Below are positions 17,619 through 25,801 of a stretch of 64,000 nt of DNA, one piece after another (within the stretch, counting starts at the first letter, position 1; each line of letters begins with the position of its first letter). The notes under the pieces were generated by a model. That model saw only the letters and a list, made by a program, of their open reading frames with translations. It had not been told where the DNA came from and did not search any database. This DNA comes from CAZGRP01 sp964527995 (lineage in GTDB: Bacteria > Zhuqueibacterota > Zhuqueibacteria > Oceanimicrobiales > CAZGRP01), in contig CAZGRP010000002.1 of the NCBI GenBank assembly GCA_964527995.1, forward strand, positions 128,232-192,231, written 5' to 3'. The position numbers and the translations under genes are program-made.

Positions 17619-18386
17619 GTGAACGAGGCAGCGACGATTCCTGTCGGGGTCACAAACCGGCACTTTCACATCTCTCGCGACCATCTCGACTTGCTTTTCG
17701 GGCCGGGGTATGAACTGACGGTTCTTCGTCCAATCACCCAGCGTGGCCAGTTTGCCGCCGAAGAAACCCTGGCCGTCGAGGGACCGAAAGGAAGAATCGA
17801 CGAGATTCGCATCGTCGGTCCTGTGCGGCCGCAGACGCAACTCGAGATCGCGCCGTCGGATGCTCGACGACTGGGGATCACGCCGCCGGTGCGCTACTCC
17901 GGGAGCCTGTCCGGATCCGCCGGTGGCCGTGTGATCGGCCCGCGCGGCGTCGTCGAACTGTCGGAGGGGATCATCATCCCGCAGCGTCACATCCACGCCG
18001 ATCCGCAGACGGCGGCCAGGCTGGGCGTTGCCGATGGCGACCGCGTCTACGTTGCCCCCGTGCAACAGGGTGCCGCCGATCCGACCACGGAATCACGAAC
18101 GCTTATTTTCGCCAATGTTCTGGTGCGCGTCGATCCAACCTTTGTGCTCGATTTTCATATCGATGTCGATGAAGCCAACGCCTCCGGGTTGAAGACCGGA
18201 GATGTGGTGGCGCTTCTGGGCAGGGAACCCAGACTGGATTCGCCCCAGGGTCGCTGGATTACCGAACGCGACGTCTGGCAGGCCATCCTGCAGAAGCGGA
18301 AAATTCGACTTGGCAGCAACACCCGGGTGACACCGGCGGCCTGGGATCTCGGCCGGGCTCGCCGCGTCTTTGAAGAGGCGCCGTGA
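17619..18386 (+). CDS. pduL: PduL-type phosphate propanoyltransferase
   Basis: Converts acyl-CoA and phosphate to acyl-phosphate and CoA, recycling CoA for the preceding dehydrogenase. All PduL zinc-ligand motifs are present: GVTNRHFHIS near the N-terminus, PQRHIHADPQTAARLGV in the middle and DFHIDVDEANASG towards the end. GTG 17619 is chosen because GAGGCGG lies 7 bases upstream; the 255-residue product starts almost directly at the first barrel and lacks the N-terminal targeting peptide seen in many microcompartment PduLs. An upstream in-frame TTG (17583) would add 12 residues. A 15-codon open frame (17575-17622) overlaps the start. The stop overlaps the next gene by four bases (GTGA). Confidence 0.92.
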   Translation: MNEAATIPVGVTNRHFHISRDHLDLLFGPGYELTVLRPITQRGQFAAEETLAVEGPKGRIDEIRIVGPVRPQTQLEIAPSDARRLGITPPVRYSGSLSGSAGGRVIGPRGVVELSEGIIIPQRHIHADPQTAARLGVADGDRVYVAPVQQGAADPTTESRTLIFANVLVRVDPTFVLDFHIDVDEANASGLKTGDVVALLGREPRLDSPQGRWITERDVWQAILQKRKIRLGSNTRVTPAAWDLGRARRVFEEAP

Positions 18387-19177
18387 CCTCGTTGACTTCT
18401 GCGTCCCCGTTCCGAACCCTGCTACGCGGACGGTTCCGGCGGCATCAGGTTAGAGTGCAATGGCAGGGGGATGAGGTTGGACCTTCGCATTCCTTTCGCA
18501 AGGCGGTGGACGCTCACTGGCAACGGCTTCTGGCGGCCCGGCCGGGGGCGGCCCTCTATGATGGACGTTTGTGCCGGTTGGTGGCCTTCCGGGTCGATGG
18601 TGATATTCTGACGTTGACCCTTGGTTGGACGCGCTATCGTGACTTGCTTTACTCCAACGAGCACGCCAGCGACCTGATTGCTGCCGGGAAACAGGAGTCT
18701 CTCAGCCGGGCCCTTGGGGTGAGTGCCGTTGTGCGCACGGCAGATCGTTCTGTGGTGTTGTTGCAACGCAGCCAGGCGGTCGGTGAGGCGCCGGGCTTGC
18801 TGGACGTCGTAGGCGGGCACATGGAGCTGCGTCGGGGCGGGGTTTCCGCTTCGCTCGATCCGTTCCGTTCTGTGGCTGAAGAGGTAACTGAGGAACTGAA
18901 CGTTCCATGCGAGCGGCTGCGCGACTGGTGCTGTCTGGGGCTGATCGAGACTGTGGCCACTTTAAAGCCCGAGCTCGTATTTGCCGTAACTTTCGAGGGC
19001 ACTTCGGCGAACATCTCCGAGAGCTGTACTCGGGCGCGCGACCGCTTCGAATTTGAGGATATCCGGTTTGTTGCCGAGGATCGACTGCAGTCGTTCGTGC
19101 TACACCATCAAGATCAGATTTCGCCATCGGCAGTGGGGGCTCTGCAGCTGTTCTGCGACTCCACCTTCCACACATGA
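18383..19177 (+). CDS. Nudix hydrolase, NUDT22-like
   Basis: A 264-residue protein resembling the NUDT22 branch of Nudix hydrolases, known in eukaryotes to cleave UDP-sugars. Matching features are the N-terminal segment GWTRYRDLLYSNEHA and the block LLQRSQAVGEAPGLLDVVGGHMEL, followed by the Nudix helix SVAEEVTEELNVP. As in NUDT22, the Nudix box departs from the GX5EX7REUXEEXGU consensus through an insertion between the Gly and the Glu-rich helix. It is translationally coupled to pduL by a GTGA overlap. The metabolic link to the aldehyde pathway is unclear; removal of a nucleotide-linked by-product is only a guess. Confidence 0.75.
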   Translation: MTSLTSASPFRTLLRGRFRRHQVRVQWQGDEVGPSHSFRKAVDAHWQRLLAARPGAALYDGRLCRLVAFRVDGDILTLTLGWTRYRDLLYSNEHASDLIAAGKQESLSRALGVSAVVRTADRSVVLLQRSQAVGEAPGLLDVVGGHMELRRGGVSASLDPFRSVAEEVTEELNVPCERLRDWCCLGLIETVATLKPELVFAVTFEGTSANISESCTRARDRFEFEDIRFVAEDRLQSFVLHHQDQISPSAVGALQLFCDSTFHT

Positions 19178-19207
19178 ATCGGCATGGAGGGCGAGCGGAG
19201 GTAGGCG

Positions 19208-19717
19208 ATGAAACCTTTTCGAGGTGCTCCGGGGTCGTTACGGCGAGCGATCCCGGGCTACGAAGGATACCATGACCCGGCCCTGCGGGTGCAGACCGAC
19301 CAAAACTTGCGTTCCTACTTGGGTCAGTGTTTGCAGAATGCCGCAGAGCAGCTTCTGCAAATCCGCAACGGTTTTCAGTCGGGGAACAGCGAGCAGTTCG
19401 TAGCCTGGGCGCAGCGCACCAATCGCCAGCTCACCACGGTTCAGGAGAACCTGGCTGAGTCCGCAGGGGATGAGACGCAACTCTCCACACCTGCACACCT
19501 CTCCAACGATTTCCTGGAGAAACTGTACAACTACGATTTCGCGCTCCTGGAGCAGGCGCGGACCCTGTCGGAAGAACTGAGCGACCGCTTGCAGTTCGAG
19601 GAGACCGCGGAAGACATCGAGGACTTTTTCCGCCACATCGAAGATCTGATCGACGGGCTCAATCAAAACCTGCTCGAGCGCGATTTTCTGCTGTCTTCCG
19701 GAGGGGAGCTCGAGTGA
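19208..19717 (+). CDS. Hypothetical helical protein
   Basis: No family recognised. The 169-residue product is acidic, without signal peptide or membrane segment, and predicted almost wholly helical with heptad-like patterns (QNLRSYLGQCLQNAAEQLLQI; FFRHIEDLIDGLNQNLLERD). It may be a small coiled-coil partner protein. Its end overlaps the carboxypeptidase start by four bases (GTGA), so the two are probably co-translated and may share a cell-envelope role. Confidence 0.7.
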   Translation: MKPFRGAPGSLRRAIPGYEGYHDPALRVQTDQNLRSYLGQCLQNAAEQLLQIRNGFQSGNSEQFVAWAQRTNRQLTTVQENLAESAGDETQLSTPAHLSNDFLEKLYNYDFALLEQARTLSEELSDRLQFEETAEDIEDFFRHIEDLIDGLNQNLLERDFLLSSGGELE

Positions 19718-21216
19718 AGAGAATCCCGCGTCGATATCCTGCCTGTCTTCTGTCGCTTTTTCTGACTCTTTCCCTCTCTTACGGTTGTGCCGGAACTCGC
19801 GCCCTGCCGCAACAGGCAGTTCCGACCGACGCCGTCGCCGCGCTGCAGGACTCCATTGATGCCATTCTGCAGGACTCTACCCTCCGGCGAACCTACGCTG
19901 AGGTGAAAGTCGTCTCGCTGGCCACGGGCGAGGTGCTTTACCAGCGCAACAGCGATCATCTGCTCCATCCGGCGTCGAATCAGAAACTGCTGACCACCCT
20001 GGCCGCGCTTCATTATCTGACGCCGAGCTACACCTTCCAGACCATCCTGTACGCCGACAGCAGCGCCGTGGGCGATTCGGTGATCGCCGGGGACGTGTTC
20101 CTGAAAGGGTACGGCGATCCCGACTTTTCAACGGAAGACCTGCACGGTATGGTCGATCGGCTCCTGGCTATGGGGATCCACCGCATCGAGGGAGACATCG
20201 TTTGCGACGACACGTACTTTGATTCTTTGCGCGTCGGAGTGGGATGGATGTGGGACGACGGGCCTGTGGGTGGATACTTTTCTCCCATCAGTGCCATCGC
20301 GCTGAATTCGAACACGGTGGAACTGCAGGTAGGTCCCGGCGACAGCGTCGGCTCGCCCGTCAGGGTGCAACTTCTGCCTTCGACCCACTACGTCACCATC
20401 GACAACCAGGCGACGACGGCCGCTGAATCCGATACGGCGGCTGAGCTCGAAGTGCACCGCGCCCGCCTCGCGAATGAGATCCAGATTACGGGTGCACTGC
20501 GGTTGAACGCGAGGGCGAAGTCGTTTTCGGTCGACGTCGTCGATCCAGCCCTCTACCTTGGCACGGTTTTCCGGGAGCAGCTTCTTTCCTCAGGGGTGCA
20601 GGTCGAGGGCCAGGTGCGGCGCGGCATTGCACCCGACTCCCTGAAACCTGTCGTCGTGCACGAGTCGGCACCCCTCACCCTTGTCGTCTACCATACCAAC
20701 AAAGTCAGCGACAACCTCTCGGCCGAGATGCTGCTGAAGGCGGTCGGCGCCAGCGTGGCAGGGCCTCCGGGGACTGCGGAGAAGGGGCTGGCTGCCATAC
20801 GGCAAATGTTCGTTGACATCGGCGTCGACACCTCTTCGTTCGAGCTGGTGGATGGCTCCGGGGTGTCGCGCTACAACCTGATTGCGCCGGACATCCTGGT
20901 GGAATGGCTGCGCTTCGCCTACCAGAATCCGCGACTGCGGCCGGACTTTATTGCTTCCTTGCCGATTGCGGGAGTGGATGGCACCCTCGACGACCGCATG
21001 CGTGGCACGGCGGCGCAAGGGGTCCTCCGGGCTAAGACCGGCTCCCTTGCAGGGATCAGTACCCTGGCAGGATACACAACGACAGCCGACGGCGAGCCCC
21101 TGGCCTTTTCGATGATGTTTGGTAACTTCCTGGGCAGTCCCGACCCCATACGCGACGTCCAGGATCGAATCGGGGCCCTCCTCACTTCGTTCCGGCGACG
21201 CTTGCGGGCCGATTGA
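19714..21216 (+). CDS. dacB: D-alanyl-D-alanine carboxypeptidase/endopeptidase, PBP4 (DacB) family
   Basis: Trims peptidoglycan peptides in the periplasm. The 500-residue protein carries the three penicillin-binding motifs of class C low-molecular-weight PBPs: SxxK at Ser88 (ASNQKLL), SDN at residues 332-334 (KVSDNLSAEM) and KTG at 441-443 (RAKTGSLAG). The N-terminus has a signal segment ending LSLSYGC, so lipid anchoring at Cys25 is plausible though the lipobox is imperfect. GTG 19714 overlaps the preceding stop. The gene converges on threonine ammonia-lyase three bases later. Confidence 0.92.
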   Translation: MKRIPRRYPACLLSLFLTLSLSYGCAGTRALPQQAVPTDAVAALQDSIDAILQDSTLRRTYAEVKVVSLATGEVLYQRNSDHLLHPASNQKLLTTLAALHYLTPSYTFQTILYADSSAVGDSVIAGDVFLKGYGDPDFSTEDLHGMVDRLLAMGIHRIEGDIVCDDTYFDSLRVGVGWMWDDGPVGGYFSPISAIALNSNTVELQVGPGDSVGSPVRVQLLPSTHYVTIDNQATTAAESDTAAELEVHRARLANEIQITGALRLNARAKSFSVDVVDPALYLGTVFREQLLSSGVQVEGQVRRGIAPDSLKPVVVHESAPLTLVVYHTNKVSDNLSAEMLLKAVGASVAGPPGTAEKGLAAIRQMFVDIGVDTSSFELVDGSGVSRYNLIAPDILVEWLRFAYQNPRLRPDFIASLPIAGVDGTLDDRMRGTAAQGVLRAKTGSLAGISTLAGYTTTADGEPLAFSMMFGNFLGSPDPIRDVQDRIGALLTSFRRRLRAD

Positions 21217-21219
21217 GCC

Positions 21220-22182
21220 TCAACGCATGATTTCGCGCAGCACGGCATCGCTGACATTGCGACCGGTGACAACCACCACCACCGGGGCTGGAACCGCCGG
21301 GATCGTTTCTTCCAGAAGTGCCGCCAGGCCAACCGCTGCTGACCCCTCCACGAGCATGTGCATCTGCTGCATCATCCACTTCATGGCCGAGAGGATGCTT
21401 TCCTCGGACACGGCCACGACCTGATCCACATATCGCTGCGTCAGTTCGAGCGTCCGTTGACTGACGAAACGCCCGGCCAGCCCATCGGCGACCGTGGGCT
21501 GAAACGGGGTCTCCACCACCGCGCCCGCCTCGAGGGCTCGTATCATCGCCGGCGATGCCTGCGGTTGCACGCCGACGATCTCCACCTCCGGCCGGATCGA
21601 TTTGGCAGCCAGGGCTACACCGCTGATCAGACCTCCACCACCGATGGGCACCACGAGCCTGGCGGTCTCCGGTAGCTCCTCGAGGATTTCCCAGCCGATC
21701 GTGCCTTGCCCCGCGATGACTTCCGGATCATCAAAGGCGTGGATGAACGTTGCGCCACGCTCCAGTGCCAGCGCGCGACCGTAGAGTTCGGCGTCGTCGT
21801 AGTCAGCGCCCTTTTGAACCAGAGTGACCGGGTAGCGCGAAAGGGCGGCGATCTTGGCCTCCGAGGCCTGATCCGGGACCACGATGGTGGCGGAAATACC
21901 GAGTCGTTCAGCGGCGAAGGCTACGCCCAGGCCGTGGTTTCCGGCCGACGCTGTCACCACGCCGGCAGCGCGCTCGTTTTCGGAAAGAAGCATGAGACGG
22001 TTCAGAGCGCCTCGGACTTTGAAGGATCCGGTGCGCTGCCAGTTTTCCAGCTTCAGGAACAGCGGCTTTGGCAGCGGAGGTCCCAACTGAGGCGCTGGCT
22101 CCAGCGGCGTCCGCCTTGCGACCGGTCGGATGCGTTTTGCAGCCGCCAGGATATCTCGGAAGGAGGGGGAATGGGCGTGCAT
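21220..22182 (-). CDS. Threonine ammonia-lyase / serine racemase-like PLP enzyme
   Basis: Fold-type II pyridoxal-phosphate enzyme of 320 residues, the short catabolic type without the regulatory ACT domain. The PLP lysine is in GSFKVRGALNR, the cofactor phosphate loop is VPIGGGGLISG and the N-terminal TASAGNHGLGVA motif is clear. It would deaminate threonine or serine to 2-oxobutyrate or pyruvate; racemase activity cannot be excluded. ATG 22182 is chosen for length and family start. The frame stays open to 22494 but that part is not family-like. Confidence 0.9.
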   Translation of the reverse strand: MHAHSPSFRDILAAAKRIRPVARRTPLEPAPQLGPPLPKPLFLKLENWQRTGSFKVRGALNRLMLLSENERAAGVVTASAGNHGLGVAFAAERLGISATIVVPDQASEAKIAALSRYPVTLVQKGADYDDAELYGRALALERGATFIHAFDDPEVIAGQGTIGWEILEELPETARLVVPIGGGGLISGVALAAKSIRPEVEIVGVQPQASPAMIRALEAGAVVETPFQPTVADGLAGRFVSQRTLELTQRYVDQVVAVSEESILSAMKWMMQQMHMLVEGSAAVGLAALLEETIPAVPAPVVVVVTGRNVSDAVLREIMR

Positions 22183-22645
22183 AGTGTGACGGATGTGAGG
22201 ATGGTTCCTTGGACCGGTTGTCCCTGCGATTTGAGCCCCTGACTTGCCGCGAAACAAAACGCCGTCTGACGCAGGCCAAGGGGAACGGCGCCTTTTGCTG
22301 TTCGCGGCCTTGCCGACGTTCTTCTCAGGTCGTGGTGAGACGACAGCGCAGTACCGATAGACCCAGGAAGAAAGCAATGGCGTCGAAGAAAAAGAAGGAT
22401 CGGCAGAATGCGCAACAGGAAATATACCACGTCCATCACAATTTTCAAAGAGTAAAAAAAGCCCCATGGCATGGGCGTCACGAAGGATTTCCACGACTAC
22501 ACTTTTTCGCTTTCTTCATCGGGACTTTTTGAGTATATTCCCTGCCGAGCCAGAGCTGCTCGAATCACGGCAGCGGTGGCGGCGTGCCGCACCCTACGAG
22601 CAAGCTGGAAGCATTCCGCAAGTCGCTTTTCCAGGAAGTGAAACG
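22183..22645. other. Intergenic region between divergent genes, no gene seen
   Basis: 463 bases between the threonine ammonia-lyase start (minus) and the SPOR/propeller lipoprotein start (plus). It must hold promoters for both. A TATATT at 22534-22539 could be a -10 box, but no good -35 is 16-18 bases upstream. A small GCCC/GGGC palindrome next to a seven-A run lies near 22454-22476. I see no tRNA or convincing small ORF. Confidence 0.5.
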
Positions 22646-24274
22646 ATGAAGTGTGTTGACCGCAGGCGACCCCTTGAACAACATCTCTCGGTCGGTGCGT
22701 TGATGGCAACTCTGTTGATCGCCGTGGCCTGCGGGCGAGGTTCGGACTCGACGCCGTCGAACACGCAGTCACCGACACACCGTGGCGGCGAACGGCTCGG
22801 CCAGGCGGGTACCGTTGCGACCCTTCCAGACACTCTTATCATTCAGGTGGCCTCCTATCGCGACGCCAGCAATGCCCAGCGAGAGAAAAGGAAGCTGAGT
22901 CGTCGATGGCGGTCGGTCTACGTCGAGCGGACTGAAATACCGCATCGCGGCACCTGGTATCGGCTTCGGCTGGGTCCCTTCGCTTCCAGGTCCGCGGCCG
23001 ATTCAACCCTTGCCCTGCTGAATCGGCTGGGCTATGCCGAAGCCTACGAAGTTACGGTGCGCGCCGCGCCAGTAGATGTTTCTGTTGTGACGCCTGGCGC
23101 GGATAGTGCTGCCGGCTCAGAGGAACCTCAGAGGGAATCTTCCGTCGCGGCCGAGATCCGGCTCACCGAAACAGGAAACTCGATGCGCCCGCGATGGTCG
23201 CCTCGCGGCCGCGAGATTGCCTTTTTCGCTTCACCCCAGGGGCGCAGCGGTCTTTATGCCGTCGGTTCAGGCGGTGGTCCGTTGCTGCCTCTGGTCGTGG
23301 CGAGCGATTCGATCTGGCCGACGCCAAAGTACGAGTGGAGTCCGTCTGCGGGGGAGATAGCGTTCGTGGCGCTCGAGGAGATTCCCTGGGGCCGCCGTAC
23401 GCGCAAGGTGGAGAACCTTTGGCTGGTGGTTCGACAGGGCGGCGCCGCTCACAGGCTGACGCGCCAGGAGAGCTACCCTTTTGAGATCGAGGCACTCGCC
23501 TGGAGCCCGTCCGGCAAATGGCTCGCCTTCAATGCAGATTTCGGCGGCCAGGATGCGTACTCGGATCGGATTCAAGATGTGCGGGTCATAGAGGTGGCGA
23601 CAGGCGCCACCATGGTGGTGTCGCAGGAGGGGACGGGCTGGACCGCGGGCTGGCTGGATGACCAGCGGCTGCTCTTTCTGCAGACTTACGACCGTACTTC
23701 ATCCGGCAGCCCTTTCACCTACGAGGTGTGGTCTCTGGACCTGCGGAATCAACTCCGCGAACGTGTCGTCTCGGGTGCCGCAGTGCACAACTGCCGCGAG
23801 CTGAGATACCTGCCATCCAGAAATACTCTGCTGTACTCCAGGTTCAACGGTGAGACCCCAGGGAGCTTCTACGTCGATGCCATCGTGGCCCTGGATCTGA
23901 CGACAGGGCAGGACCGCATTGTGGTGAAAGCTGATCGCCGGGATCGCTTGTCGGCGGACTTTGCACTCTCTGCGACTGGCGGAGTGGCTTTTGTTCGCAG
24001 CGGTGGTGTCTGGTTCACAGACCTAGATGGCGCTGAGCCCAAGCTGGTCATGCCGTCCGCGAGCCAACCGCACTGGTCGCCCGGCGGAGAGGACCTCGTC
24101 TGTATCCGGCAGGGGGATCTGTTCCGGATCCGACTGGCGAAAAAGCAATCGTTCGGCGTCCTGGTTGCGCCCGGACAACCACCTTGGTCTCATCGTAGAA
24201 GAGACGGCTGGGGTCGGCCTCACCCACGAATAGGCCTGGGATCAGACTTCATCCATTCAAAGAGAGGAGGGTGA
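22646..24274 (+). CDS. Lipoprotein with SPOR domain and TolB/PD40-like beta-propeller
   Basis: A 542-residue protein: signal segment ending LLIAVAC (lipid attachment at Cys29 likely), a SPOR-type domain (about residues 60-135, IIQVASYRDASNAQREKRKL then YRLRLGPFASRSAADS) and a C-terminal beta-propeller of PD40/TolB-like blades (for example RWSPRGREIAFFA, AWSPSGKWLAFNADFG, HWSPGGEDLVCI). SPOR domains bind denuded septal peptidoglycan; TolB-like propellers bind Pal or other envelope partners. The fusion suggests an envelope-division scaffold, but the function is inference. ATG 22646 has AGGAAG upstream; the frame upstream to 22466 is rejected. Confidence 0.78.
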   Translation: MKCVDRRRPLEQHLSVGALMATLLIAVACGRGSDSTPSNTQSPTHRGGERLGQAGTVATLPDTLIIQVASYRDASNAQREKRKLSRRWRSVYVERTEIPHRGTWYRLRLGPFASRSAADSTLALLNRLGYAEAYEVTVRAAPVDVSVVTPGADSAAGSEEPQRESSVAAEIRLTETGNSMRPRWSPRGREIAFFASPQGRSGLYAVGSGGGPLLPLVVASDSIWPTPKYEWSPSAGEIAFVALEEIPWGRRTRKVENLWLVVRQGGAAHRLTRQESYPFEIEALAWSPSGKWLAFNADFGGQDAYSDRIQDVRVIEVATGATMVVSQEGTGWTAGWLDDQRLLFLQTYDRTSSGSPFTYEVWSLDLRNQLRERVVSGAAVHNCRELRYLPSRNTLLYSRFNGETPGSFYVDAIVALDLTTGQDRIVVKADRRDRLSADFALSATGGVAFVRSGGVWFTDLDGAEPKLVMPSASQPHWSPGGEDLVCIRQGDLFRIRLAKKQSFGVLVAPGQPPWSHRRRDGWGRPHPRIGLGSDFIHSKRGG

Positions 24275-24275
24275 T

Positions 24276-24734
24276 TTGACGGAGTGGGAAGAGATTCCCG
24301 TCCACGTACGGCGGGAGGCCGGCTGCGAGGACCTGCCGCTGCCTCGCTACATGACCGATGGGTCTGCCGGCATGGACCTGTACGCGGCCGTGCCGGAGAC
24401 CGTGGAGATCGCACCGGGGACCTGGAAATTGGTTTCCACCGGTATCTCGATCGCACTGCCGCAGGGGTATGAGGCCCAGGTGCGGCCGCGCAGCGGACTG
24501 TCGATGCGCCATGGCATCGGCATCTTGAACAGCCCCGGAACCATCGACGCCGACTATCGCGGCGTCATCGGCGTGATCCTGTTCAATTTCGGCACGGAAC
24601 CTTTTGTCGTCAGGCGCGGTGACCGTATCGCTCAATTGATCGTCACGCGTGTCTGTCGCGCCAGATTGCAGACCGTGGAGCATCTCTCGGAAACCCGTCG
24701 AGCTGCCGGCGGGTTTGGCCATACCGGGCAGTGA
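24276..24734 (+). CDS. dut: dUTP diphosphatase
   Basis: Hydrolyses dUTP to dUMP and pyrophosphate, keeping uracil out of DNA and feeding thymidylate synthesis. The 152-residue trimer-type enzyme has the five dUTPase motifs: SAGMDLYAA, RPRSGLSMRHGI, GTIDADYRGVIGVILFN, RGDRIAQLIV and AAGGFGHTG. The start is TTG 24276, with GAGGAGG five bases upstream and no better start; it begins one base after the previous stop. Confidence 0.94.
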   Translation: MTEWEEIPVHVRREAGCEDLPLPRYMTDGSAGMDLYAAVPETVEIAPGTWKLVSTGISIALPQGYEAQVRPRSGLSMRHGIGILNSPGTIDADYRGVIGVILFNFGTEPFVVRRGDRIAQLIVTRVCRARLQTVEHLSETRRAAGGFGHTGQ

Positions 24735-24747
24735 TAGCTCGGGCAAT

Positions 24748-24783
24748 AAAAAAGGCGGAATCGATCGCTGGATCCATTCCGCC
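24748..24783 (-). terminator. Rho-independent terminator for the zinc-ribbon gene
   Basis: On the minus strand an 8-bp stem GGCGGAAT/ATTCCGCC is followed by six T. It lies 24 bases past the stop of the small zinc-ribbon gene. Read on the plus strand it has no T-run, so it would not end dut transcripts. Confidence 0.85.
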
Positions 24784-24806
24784 GTTGCCGCTTCGGCGCG
24801 ATCTGG

Positions 24807-24956
24807 CTACTTGGTCGACAAAATCTTGTAGACCCCGGTCCCGCACTTTGCGCAGTTGCCCTTGAGAGCGGGTCGGCCGTTTTTCATCGTGACCCTCTGG
24901 GCATTGACAATTTCCGTTTTCTCACGGCACTTGACACAGTAGGCTGTCTCAGCCAT
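24807..24956 (-). CDS. DUF5679 family small zinc-ribbon protein
   Basis: A 49-residue protein that starts MAETAYCVKCREKTEI and ends CAKCGTGVYKILSTK. Two CxxC pairs (Cys7/Cys10 and Cys35/Cys38) frame the conserved core TMKNGRPALKGNC, the pattern of DUF5679. It probably binds one zinc ion; the function is unknown. A perfect AAGGAGGTGAAC ribosome site precedes ATG 24956. It has its own promoter (25014-25041) and terminator, so it is monocistronic and probably well expressed. Confidence 0.9.
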   Translation of the reverse strand: MAETAYCVKCREKTEIVNAQRVTMKNGRPALKGNCAKCGTGVYKILSTK

Positions 24957-25013
24957 TGTTCACCTCCTTGGACGATTCACGGGTATGTAGCAACCGCCTG
25001 TTCCGTCGATGCA

Positions 25014-25041
25014 AAGATAGCAAAATTCGTCAAAAAGTCAA
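25014..25041 (-). promoter_or_regulatory. Promoter of the DUF5679 gene
   Basis: On the minus strand TTGACT (25036-25041), a 16-base spacer and TATCTT (25014-25019) in an AT-rich stretch; transcription would start near 25007, about 50 bases before the ATG. Confidence 0.6.
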
Positions 25042-25198
25042 GGAAAAAGTTGCAAAGGCGAGCATGGCCCCATAGCTTTCGCACGATCTTCTCCCGCTGT
25101 TCAAAAATACGCCCAATTTCTCACCTATCCTCCTCAAGCTCTACGTTTCGTGCGCCTCTGTCCGACAATGTGCGCAGGCGACTGTGGGCGTGAGAGCA

Positions 25199-25801
25199 CT
25201 AAAAGGGGTAGACGTGCAGACCACCGCTGAAATAGAAGCCGCCGATGCTGCTGGCCTCGAAGCCTGAAAGGCCGCCGGCACTCGCCGAAGTAAGCTCCAG
25301 GTCAAGGAAGGCTGCCAATTGCCGGGTCATTCGCAGGTCGACTCCGAAGTCCAGAAAGAAGCCAGAGGCCTTGCGTTTTCCGTTGTCTCTCCTGAGGATG
25401 CCCGAGGGCGTGTCCTCTGCGGCGCGGAAAAAGGCCAGGCCGAATCCAACAAAACTGTTGACACGCTCTCCGAAGAAGATGCGTCGCACGCCGACGTTGA
25501 TCCATCTCTCCGACCAGGAAATGGCAGTCTGCCGGCTGACCGTCTTGCCGTTCTGCCGGAAGGTGCGGGCCGCCACCATCAGGAAGTACGGGTCCAGCAC
25601 GCGCACGGCCACCGATCCGCCCAGAGCAGGTCCGACTCGATGATTGTAGACCTGGGTGAATTCATCCAGCGAGATCCGAAACAGGCCGACAGAACCACCA
25701 ATAGCGACGCGAGGTCTGTCTTCTGTCTCCAATACCTGTGCCCGTGCCTCTGCCGCCATCAGCGTCAGCAGGACGAGCAATGCCAGGGCACGTGAAGCCA
25801 T
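25199..25801 (-). CDS. Hypothetical secreted protein, small outer-membrane beta-barrel-like
   Basis: A 200-residue product with a cleavable signal (ALALLVLLTLMAAEARAQ) followed by alternating beta-strand patterns (GGSVGLFRISLDEF, FVGFGLAFFRAA, FFLDFGVDLRM) and a terminal strand ending in Phe (GLHVYPF), as in small outer-membrane barrels. No named family recognised. ATG 25801 overlaps the VanZ-like stop by one base (TAATG), so it is translationally coupled to that gene. Confidence 0.7.
   Translation of the reverse strand: MASRALALLVLLTLMAAEARAQVLETEDRPRVAIGGSVGLFRISLDEFTQVYNHRVGPALGGSVAVRVLDPYFLMVAARTFRQNGKTVSRQTAISWSERWINVGVRRIFFGERVNSFVGFGLAFFRAAEDTPSGILRRDNGKRKASGFFLDFGVDLRMTRQLAAFLDLELTSASAGGLSGFEASSIGGFYFSGGLHVYPF

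Noticed and set aside
22452..22476. Minus-strand terminator-like palindrome followed by seven T
   Set aside because: The usable stem is only four base pairs because the palindrome centre is too tight, and no minus-strand gene ends there.
22511..22539. Promoter for the SPOR/propeller gene using TATATT as -10
   Set aside because: The element 17 bases upstream is TTTCTT, too far from TTGACA to call.
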